A model generated the notes under the pieces. The model was not told where the DNA came from. It saw only the letters and a program-made list of their open reading frames with translations, and did not search any database. This document shows, in pieces, positions 6,212 to 10,586 of a stretch of DNA of 10,586 nt. How positions within the stretch are numbered: the first letter of the stretch is position 1; each line of letters starts with the position of its first letter. The position numbers were made by a program, and so were the translations under genes. Source of the stretch: an uncultured Oscillospiraceae bacterium (GTDB taxonomy: Bacteria; Bacillota; Clostridia; Oscillospirales; Acutalibacteraceae); the NCBI GenBank assembly GCA_958451705.1, contig CAUDRD010000035.1, forward strand, positions 1-10,586, read 5' to 3'.

Positions 6212-7248
6212 ACGGAAAAGATCTTTTGAAAAGTTTTTCGGATATCGACCCGCAGTTTATAGATGAAGCACAGTATTCAATTGATGAAAAAGACTTCCAC
6301 GGAAAAAAGCCTGTTTTGATACACAGAAAACGGATTCTTCTGGTTGCAGCCATTTTGATTTTATCCCTTTTGGCTTTTCCCACAGCCGCTGCTGTAAGCA
6401 CCACATTCAACGATGCCCTTTATCATATATCACCTGAAACGGCACAATTTTTCAAACCTGTACAAAAAAGTGACGAAGATAAGGGCATAAAAATGGAAGT
6501 GATTTCCGCATATATACATGACGATACTGCGGAAATTTACATCTCCTTACAGGACACAGGCAGCAATCGAATAGATGAAACTACCGACCTTTTTGACAGC
6601 TATGAAATACGCACTCCTTTTGATTCAAAGGGATACTGCGAAGATGTGAGCTATGACCCCAAGACAAGAACTAAAACTTTTCTTGTAACCATAAAGAACA
6701 ACGGTGGTCAGAAAATACGGGGTATGAAAGTATCTTTTTCCGTAAGCAAAATTTTATTCCAAAAAGAAAAAGGCACAGTACATCTTGACGGACTTAATCT
6801 CACCCTTGCGGAGAAAAATCCCAAAATAGTTCAAAAAGAAGTTGTCGGATACACCCACTCAATTGAACAACCGAACAAGTCACTTTACTATAATTCTCTG
6901 GAATCACAAGGAATTATCGCTTCACCCTATAAGGGTGTCAGCGTCACGGCGCTTGGATATATGGACGGAAAGCTTCACATACAGATGCACTATGCAGATG
7001 TTCTCACAACAAACACCTGCGGCTCTATACGCTTAAAAAACATTGTAACCGGTGAAACACTTGAATCCACAGGAGGTTTCACTTTCTGGGATGAAGAAAG
7101 AAAAGGACATTATTACGAAGACCTTTTTGATATTTCCGGTTTAACAGATCTTCAAAACTGGAAAATCGAAGTGGAATACCTCACCGCCCCCGAAGCTCTT
7201 GAAGGGAACTGGGAAGTAACATTTCCACTGGAAAATCAGAAAAAATAA
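6208..7248 (+). CDS. DUF4179 domain membrane protein, probable anti-sigma factor or sensor
   Basis: A 346-residue single-pass membrane protein. A short cytosolic N-terminus (about 1-41) carries DLLKSFSDIDPQFIDEA, a conserved opening in proteins paired with this sigma-factor type. One membrane segment (about 42-63, ILLVAAILILSLLAFPTAAA) is followed by an outside domain of about 280 residues, the first part of which resembles DUF4179 (MEVISAYIHDDTAEIYISLQD). The layout, with the sigma partner encoded just upstream and overlapping, suggests the N-terminus holds the sigma factor until the outer domain senses a signal. No zinc-binding HxxxCxxC anti-sigma motif is present, so the binding mode would differ from classical ZAS proteins. 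AAGGAG lies eight bases before the ATG. The role is inferred from context. Confidence 0.75.
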   Translation: MNGKDLLKSFSDIDPQFIDEAQYSIDEKDFHGKKPVLIHRKRILLVAAILILSLLAFPTAAAVSTTFNDALYHISPETAQFFKPVQKSDEDKGIKMEVISAYIHDDTAEIYISLQDTGSNRIDETTDLFDSYEIRTPFDSKGYCEDVSYDPKTRTKTFLVTIKNNGGQKIRGMKVSFSVSKILFQKEKGTVHLDGLNLTLAEKNPKIVQKEVVGYTHSIEQPNKSLYYNSLESQGIIASPYKGVSVTALGYMDGKLHIQMHYADVLTTNTCGSIRLKNIVTGETLESTGGFTFWDEERKGHYYEDLFDISGLTDLQNWKIEVEYLTAPEALEGNWEVTFPLENQKK

Positions 7249-7300
7249 AAAAGCAAACCGCTTTGTATTTAAAAACATACAAAGCGGTTTTGTCATTTTA
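7241..7300. terminator. Bidirectional terminator between convergent operons
   Basis: A perfect 14-bp stem AAACCGCTTTGTAT/ATACAAAGCGGTTT (7255-7268 with 7277-7290) has an eight-base loop. On the plus strand it is followed by TTGTCATTTTA. On the minus strand it is followed by GCTTTTTTATTTTTT. It begins six bases after the DUF4179 stop codon and can also stop read-through from the ribosomal protein operon coming from the right. Confidence 0.85.
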
Positions 7301-7340
7301 TATGAAGCAAATAAAATTTTAAATATTATGCAGTATTACA

Positions 7341-7375
7341 GCAACAAAAAGAGCCGCCGGAAAACCGACAGCTCT
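7341..7375 (-). terminator. Terminator of the rplJ-rplL operon
   Basis: On the minus strand an 11-bp stem AGAGCTGTCGG/CCGGCGGCTCT (7375-7365 with 7360-7350), with two G-U pairs and a UUUU loop, is followed by a U-run. It lies about 60 bases after the rplL stop. Between them are two minor hairpins: TTCCCC/GGGGAA (7393-7398 with 7403-7408) and a CCC/GGG stem near 7418-7428. Neither has a U-tract, so they may protect the mRNA 3' end. Confidence 0.8.
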
Positions 7376-7433
7376 AATTTTGTTCATATGTTTTCCCCTC
7401 TTGGGGAAGTATGAAAGACCCGTAAGGGCAAAC

Positions 7434-7808
7434 TTATTTAAGCTCAACCTTAGCGCCAACAGCCTCAAGCTTCTCTTTAGCAGCCTCAGCGTCTTCCTTA
7501 GAAACGCCTTCCTTGAGAGCCTTGGGAGCACCGTCAACAAGTGCCTTAGCGTCAGCAAGGCCAAGACCTGTGATCTCACGAACAGCCTTGATAACCTTAA
7601 TCTTCTCAGCGCCAACCTCAGCAAGGATAACGTCAAACTCTGTCTTCTCCTCAACAGCGGCAGCAGCCTCAGCAGGAGCAGCAACTGCAACAGCAGCAGC
7701 AGCGGATACGCCGAACTCGTCCTCAACAGCCTTTACAAGCTCGGAGAGCTCAAGAACTGTAAGCTCTTTAATTGTTTCAATAAGAGCAGCAATTTTCTCA
7801 GATGCCAT
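7434..7808 (-). CDS. rplL: 50S ribosomal protein L7/L12
   Basis: The multi-copy stalk protein of the large ribosomal subunit, which recruits and activates translation GTPases. The 124-residue length is normal. The N-terminal dimerisation helices (IAALIETIKELTVLELSELVKAVEDEFGV) lead to an Ala-rich flexible hinge (about 35-52). The C-terminal factor-binding domain has the family sequence KTEFDVIL, IKVIKAVREITGLGLADAKALVD and EDAEAAKEKLEAVGAKVELK. GGAGG lies about ten bases before the ATG. It follows rplJ by 42 bases and shares its leader and promoter, keeping stalk proteins made together. Confidence 0.98.
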   Translation of the reverse strand: MASEKIAALIETIKELTVLELSELVKAVEDEFGVSAAAAVAVAAPAEAAAAVEEKTEFDVILAEVGAEKIKVIKAVREITGLGLADAKALVDGAPKALKEGVSKEDAEAAKEKLEAVGAKVELK

Positions 7809-7850
7809 TTTAATTTACCTCCAAAAAAGTTTGTTTTTAATTTAAATTAA

Positions 7851-8390
7851 TTACGCCTCAGCAGGAGCTTCCTCTGCGGGAGCCTCCTCTGCAGGAGCGC
7901 CCTGCTTGTCAACAATAGCCTGAATAGCTCTTGCGAAAGCGGCGATAGGTGCATTGAATGCACTGCAAACAGTTGCAAGAAGTACTTCGCGTGAGGGAAG
8001 CTTTGAAAGGCTTACAATCATATCATTGCTGATTGCAGCACCGTCAAGGTATCCGCTCTTAACCTCAAAGTCGGGGTGTTTCTCAGCGAACTTGCAAAGT
8101 ATACGAGCTGCAGCAACATAGTCATCAGCACTTGTTGCAATAGCAGTTGTTCCGGTAAGGCACTCGTCAATACCCTGAATCTCAGCATCTTTAACAGCAA
8201 GACGAAGAAGGGTGTTCTTGACTACCTCGTACTTAACGCCAGCCTCTCTGAGTTCCTTACGAAGAGCTGTATCATCAGCAACATTGATTCCCTTGTAATC
8301 AACAACGATACCTGCGCAGGAAGCTTTGAGTCTTTCGGTAAGTTCAGCAACGATTTGTTTCTTCTGCTCTAAAACCTTTGCACTTGGCAA
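7851..8390 (-). CDS. rplJ: 50S ribosomal protein L10
   Basis: Anchors L7/L12 dimers to 23S rRNA at the ribosomal stalk base, and with L7/L12 acts as the autogenous repressor that binds the L10 leader. The 179-residue protein starts with a TTG codon (8388-8390) seven bases after a strong GGAGGTG. No ATG fits the family N-terminus (AKVLEQKKQIVAELTERLK), so TTG is well supported. The L10 fold is clear from GIVVDYKGINVADDTALRKELR through NTLLRLAVKD. The C-terminus ends in a low-complexity, acidic/alanine tail with repeats of EEAPA (about residues 165-179), beyond the part usually needed to hold L7/L12. Confidence 0.97.
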   Translation of the reverse strand: MPSAKVLEQKKQIVAELTERLKASCAGIVVDYKGINVADDTALRKELREAGVKYEVVKNTLLRLAVKDAEIQGIDECLTGTTAIATSADDYVAAARILCKFAEKHPDFEVKSGYLDGAAISNDMIVSLSKLPSREVLLATVCSAFNAPIAAFARAIQAIVDKQGAPAEEAPAEEAPAEA

Positions 8391-8425
8391 ACTAATTCAC
8401 CTCCAAAAAATACATAACCTGTTGG

Positions 8426-8463
8426 AAAAGAAAAACGCCTTTTCCGCAACCGCAGAAAAGGCG
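8426..8463 (-). terminator. Attenuator terminator in the rplJ leader
   Basis: A 12-bp hairpin with a four-base loop at 8436-8463 is followed on the minus strand by the U-rich run at 8435-8426, about 36 bases before the rplJ start. It should stop transcription when L10-L12 is in excess and be disrupted by an alternative fold of the upstream leader otherwise. Confidence 0.8.
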
Positions 8464-8553
8464 AAATTATACAAAAAATCTTGTAGTTTCTCCTCGGCGG
8501 GAACGGCAAAACCGAATTATGCATAAAGCACCCGCTGTCTACGGTTAAACAGC
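8426..8553 (-). ncRNA. L10 leader (ribosomal protein autoregulatory RNA) with attenuator
   Basis: The minus-strand leader carries the L10-leader core: a GCTGT/ACAGC stem enclosing the family-like ACCGTAGACAGC sequence at about 8534-8547, a GGGTGC segment, and the later GCCGAGGAG strand. It ends in a strong intrinsic terminator, CGCCTTTTCTGC/GCGGAAAAGGCG (8463-8452 with 8447-8436), followed by TTTTTCTTTT. In Bacillus, the L10-L12 complex binding such a leader causes transcription attenuation; the same is expected here. The structure was judged by eye. Confidence 0.85.
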
Positions 8554-8559
8554 TTATTT

Positions 8560-8588
8560 ATGATACCACACAGCAAACGCCGTGTCAA
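8560..8588 (-). promoter_or_regulatory. Internal sigma-A promoter for rplJ-rplL
   Basis: On the minus strand a perfect TTGACA (8588-8583) stands exactly 17 bases before TATCAT (8565-8560). Transcription would start near 8553, right at the L10 leader. It lies in the rplA-rplJ gap and lets the stalk genes be made independently of the upstream nusG-rplK-rplA transcript. Confidence 0.8.
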
Positions 8589-8604
8589 GAAAAATTGCGA
8601 AAAA

Positions 8605-9315
8605 TTAGTTTTCCGCAGGAGCAGCACCAATCTTGCTGGGATTGATTCTAACTCCGGGGCCCATTGTTGATGCAACAACACATGAGCGGATATACTGTCC
8701 CTTTGTTGCGGCGGGTTTTGCCTTAACAATAGCCTCAAGAAGAGTGTTAAAGTTTTCGGAAAGCTTATCGCTGCCGAAAGAAACCTTGCCGATGGGGCAG
8801 TGGATAATGTTTGTTTTATCAAGACGGTACTCAATCTTACCTGCCTTAGCCTCTGTTACAGCCTTAGCAACGTCCATTGTAACAGTACCTGCCTTGGGGC
8901 TGGGCATAAGTCCACGGGGTCCGAGAACCTTACCGAGACGTCCAACAACACCCATCATGTCGGGAGTTGCGATTGCAACGTCAAATTCCATCCAGCCTTC
9001 GCCCTGAATCTTAGCTGCAAGCTCTTCTGCACCTACAACGTCAGCACCTGCTGCCTCAGCTGCCTTAGCGTTTTCACCCTTTGCAAAAACTGCAACACGA
9101 ACATTTTTACCTGTTCCGTTGGGAAGAACTACCGCACCGCGAACCTGCTGGTCTGCGTGACGGGAGTCAACGCCGAGACGTACATGAACTTCAACTGTTT
9201 CGTCAAATTTAGCGGAAGCTGTCTTAACTGCTACGTCAAGAGCTTCTTCGGGATCATAAAGCTTTGCTTTGTCTATAAGCTTGCTGCTTTCGACATACTT
9301 TTTTCCATGTTTCAT
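8605..9315 (-). CDS. rplA: 50S ribosomal protein L1
   Basis: Forms the mobile L1 stalk near the tRNA exit site, and in many bacteria represses its own operon by binding mRNA that mimics its rRNA site. The 236-residue length is typical. Family hallmarks are HGKKYVE at the start, VRLGVDSRHADQQVRGAVVLPNGTG (around 46-70), the domain II stretch DMMGVVGRLGKVLGPRGLMP, and IGKVSFG near 175. GGAGG lies eight bases before the ATG. An L1-site-like structure lies just upstream at 9336-9362, suggesting direct control of its own translation. The gap to rplK is 56 bases. Confidence 0.98.
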   Translation of the reverse strand: MKHGKKYVESSKLIDKAKLYDPEEALDVAVKTASAKFDETVEVHVRLGVDSRHADQQVRGAVVLPNGTGKNVRVAVFAKGENAKAAEAAGADVVGAEELAAKIQGEGWMEFDVAIATPDMMGVVGRLGKVLGPRGLMPSPKAGTVTMDVAKAVTEAKAGKIEYRLDKTNIIHCPIGKVSFGSDKLSENFNTLLEAIVKAKPAATKGQYIRSCVVASTMGPGVRINPSKIGAAPAEN

Positions 9316-9335
9316 TGTGTGTACCTCCCCATAGA

Positions 9336-9362
9336 GTGGTTAAATCGGATTTTTCCTCCCAC
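9336..9362 (-). promoter_or_regulatory. L1-binding-site-like mRNA element before rplA
   Basis: On the minus strand GUGG-GA-GGA, a short A loop, UCC-GAUUUAA-CCAC form an outer GUGG/CCAC stem, an asymmetric internal loop and an inner GGA/UCC stem. The layout matches the element before rplK (9819-9860). It competes with a CUCCC/GGGAG hairpin (9369-9365 with 9360-9356), so L1 binding could select between folds near the rplA ribosome binding site. Confidence 0.55.
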
Positions 9363-9371
9363 CCGGGAGCA

Positions 9372-9797
9372 TTAATCGACGACGGTAACGCCCATGCTGC
9401 GAGCTGTGCCGGCTACCATACTCATAGCGGCTTCAATGCTTGCTGCATTAAGGTCGGGCATTTTCAACTCGGCGATTTTTCTGACCTGCTCACCGGTGAT
9501 CGTAGCTACCTTCGTCTTATTCGGAACGCCTGAACCGCTCTCAATTCCGCACTCTTTCTTAATAAGAACAGCAGCGGGAGGGGTCTTTGTAACGAATGTG
9601 AAGGAACGGTCTGCATAAACAGTGATAACAACGGGGATTATAAGACCCACATCGTTCTTTGTGCGCTCATTGAATTCCTTTGTGAACGCCATAATGTTAA
9701 CACCGTGCTGACCCAGTGCAGGACCAACCGGGGGTGCCGGCGTTGCTTTTCCGGCGGGGATCTGAAGCTTAATTAAACCTACAACCTTTTGAGCCAT
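9372..9797 (-). CDS. rplK: 50S ribosomal protein L11
   Basis: Part of the GTPase-associated centre on 23S rRNA. The 141-residue length is exactly that expected. The N-terminal domain has KLQIPAGKATPAPPVGPALGQHGVNIM with the conserved proline-rich segment, and the C-terminal RNA-binding domain has KTPPAAVLIKKECGIESGSG and MSMVAGTARSMGVTVVD. The ATG at 9797 follows a GGAGGTG by about seven bases and gives the standard N-terminus MAQKVVGLIK. A longer in-frame reading to 9881 would translate leader RNA. An L1-site-like hairpin lies just upstream. Confidence 0.98.
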   Translation of the reverse strand: MAQKVVGLIKLQIPAGKATPAPPVGPALGQHGVNIMAFTKEFNERTKNDVGLIIPVVITVYADRSFTFVTKTPPAAVLIKKECGIESGSGVPNKTKVATITGEQVRKIAELKMPDLNAASIEAAMSMVAGTARSMGVTVVD

Positions 9798-9818
9798 TTT
9801 TTGCACCTCCATAGTAAC

Positions 9819-9860
9819 GTGGTAGATGGCGGAGCAGTTAAAACTTTCTGCTCCTCCCAC
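9819..9860 (-). promoter_or_regulatory. L1-binding-site-like mRNA element in the rplK leader
   Basis: On the minus strand the outer stem GUGG/CCAC (9860-9857 with 9822-9819) and the inner stem GGAGCAG/CUGCUCC (9854-9848 with 9837-9831) are separated by an asymmetric internal loop: GA on one side, GCCAUCUA on the other. This resembles the rRNA-mimicking L1 targets known in L11 operon leaders of other bacteria. It ends about 20 bases before the rplK start codon, near the ribosome binding site. Confidence 0.6.
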
Positions 9861-9911
9861 AGGGACCGGAGTCCCTCGCACAAAACGTGCGAATAATAAG
9901 CGGAAAACCGC
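9861..9911 (-). other. Three tandem small hairpins between nusG and rplK
   Basis: In minus-strand order: GCGG-UUUU-CCGC (9911-9900) followed by UUAUUAUU, CGCAC/GUGCG (9891-9887 with 9881-9877), and directly abutting AGGGAC-UCCG-GUCCCU (9876-9861), whose C(UCCG)G loop is a stable UNCG-type tetraloop. The first may be a weak terminator or processing site. The others, adjoining the L1-like element, may form a stacked leader structure. Confidence 0.5.
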
Positions 9912-9924
9912 AAATTATCGTAAA

Positions 9925-10482
9925 TTATTCTTCGACTGCTTCAACCTGATTGAGCTCAAATTCAACAGGTGTTTCACGGCCGAACATTGAAATGTTGACA
10001 CGAACATAGTTTTTAGCTGTATCAACTTCCTGAACCGTTCCCGAAAATCCGTCGAAAGGACCGCCGATTATGGTAACAAGGTCGTTAACACCATAGTTTA
10101 CCTCAACCTGCTGCTTTTCGACGCCCAAAGCGGCAACTTCTGCCTCTGTGAGCGGAACGGGCTTGCTTCCCGGGCCGACAAAGCCTGTAACACCTCTGGT
10201 GTTGCGTATTACATACCAAGCATCGTCGCTCATCTCAGATGTGCCCGACTCTTCGTCGTAAAATACTGCAAGCTTTACCAAAACATAACCGGGGAATATT
10301 TTTCTTTCAACTTCTCTGGTTTTATTATCCTTGATTTCGGTTACCTTTTCTGTAGGAACCTTAACTTCAAGAATCTGATCTGACATCTTGCGGTTTTCTA
10401 CAACCGTTTCAATGTTTGTGGCAACCTTATTCTCATAACCGGAATAGGTATGCACAACGAACCATCTTGCATCGCTTGCCAT
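9925..10482 (-). CDS. nusG: Transcription termination/antitermination factor NusG
   Basis: Binds the RNA polymerase clamp and modulates pausing, Rho-dependent termination and transcription-translation coupling. The 185-residue protein has the NGN domain (about 5-110): ARWFVVHTYSGYENKVATNIE, KIFPGYVLVKL and WYVIRNTRGVTGFVGPGSKPVPL. The C-terminal KOW domain (about 130-180) follows: NDLVTIIGGPFDGFSGTVQEVD and NISMFGRETPVEFELNQVEAVEE. GGAG lies about eight bases before the ATG. It is followed by the rplK leader hairpins, the usual gene order in Firmicutes. Confidence 0.98.
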   Translation of the reverse strand: MASDARWFVVHTYSGYENKVATNIETVVENRKMSDQILEVKVPTEKVTEIKDNKTREVERKIFPGYVLVKLAVFYDEESGTSEMSDDAWYVIRNTRGVTGFVGPGSKPVPLTEAEVAALGVEKQQVEVNYGVNDLVTIIGGPFDGFSGTVQEVDTAKNYVRVNISMFGRETPVEFELNQVEAVEE

Positions 10483-10513
10483 TGTACCACTCCGTTTTCA
10501 GAATTAAACTGCC

Positions 10514-10586
10514 TTAAAACCAGCCCAGCTGATAAACCGCAGCGTTAATCATAGCAGCGGCCTCTTCGGGCTTGAGGCTCTTTATG
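10514..10586 (-). CDS. C-terminal end of an unidentified protein, position of secE
   Basis: Only the last 23 residues are in the window (IKSLKPEEAAAMINAAVYQ, then LGWF and a TAA stop), 31 bases before the nusG start, so the gene is cut by the window edge. In most Firmicutes the gene here is secE, but this tail is not the hydrophobic end usual for SecE. It may be a SecE with a C-terminal extension or a different small gene. The frame was chosen because it is open and ends cleanly before the nusG ribosome binding site. Confidence 0.4.
   Translation of the reverse strand, partial: IKSLKPEEAAAMINAAVYQLGWF

Noticed and set aside
7319..7726. Leu/Arg-rich minus-strand frame overlapping rplL and its terminator
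   Set aside because: It is an out-of-frame reading of the alanine-rich L7/L12 gene running through the terminator.
9798..9881. Longer N-terminus for L11 starting at 9881
   Set aside because: The extra 28 residues translate the structured leader, while the ATG at 9797 has a strong ribosome binding site and gives the exact family length.
1..10586. CRISPR arrays, tRNA or rRNA genes, insertion sequences or prophage genes
   Set aside because: No regularly spaced direct repeats, cloverleaf sequences, transposase or phage proteins were seen on either strand.

Overview
The window looks like chromosomal DNA of an anaerobic, low-to-moderate-GC Firmicute of the class Clostridia, probably Ruminococcaceae/Oscillospiraceae-like. 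The evidence is the nusG-rplK-rplA-rplJ-rplL order with an L10-type attenuator leader, strong Shine-Dalgarno sequences, TTG and GTG starts, and a sigma factor/DUF4179 pair typical of gut Clostridia. I cannot name a genus. I see no tRNA, rRNA, CRISPR array or intact mobile element.

Left part (about 115-5290, all on the minus strand): a nucleoside/ribose salvage cluster. In transcription order it holds a GNAT acetyltransferase, a ribokinase broken by a one-base frameshift, an inosine-uridine-type nucleoside hydrolase and a DcuC-family membrane carrier. After a terminator comes a LacI/GalR-family regulator. A near-consensus sigma-A promoter (TTGACA-17-TACAAT) drives the operon. A 12-bp palindrome with a central CG (TAAAACGTTTTA) sits just after its -10 box, which is where a LacI-family repressor would be expected to bind. 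The simplest model is that nucleosides enter through the carrier, the hydrolase releases base and ribose, ribokinase phosphorylates the ribose, and the LacI-type protein controls the set. The frameshift would break the kinase step unless it is a sequencing error.

Middle (about 5233-7290): a divergent, very AT-rich intergenic region of about 400 bases carries the operon promoter on one side, an extended -10 promoter on the other, and a cluster of overlapping inverted repeats between them. It is followed on the plus strand by an ECF-like sigma factor overlapping by four bases with a membrane-anchored DUF4179 protein, a probable anti-sigma or sensor partner. A strong hairpin with U-tracts on both sides closes this unit and can act in both directions.

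Right part (about 7340-10586, minus strand): a ribosomal protein/transcription operon running from the tail of an unidentified gene (the position where secE is expected) through nusG, rplK (L11), rplA (L1), rplJ (L10) and rplL (L7/L12), ending in a terminator. It is rich in RNA control elements. There are two similar L1-binding-site-like structures, one before rplK and one before rplA, and a run of three small hairpins after nusG. An internal sigma-A promoter precedes an L10 leader with a clear intrinsic attenuator in front of rplJ.

No wholly new system is evident. The parts most worth a second look are the LacI-controlled nucleoside operon with a DcuC-type carrier, the ribokinase frameshift, the paired L1-site-like leaders, and the nested inverted repeats in the divergent region.
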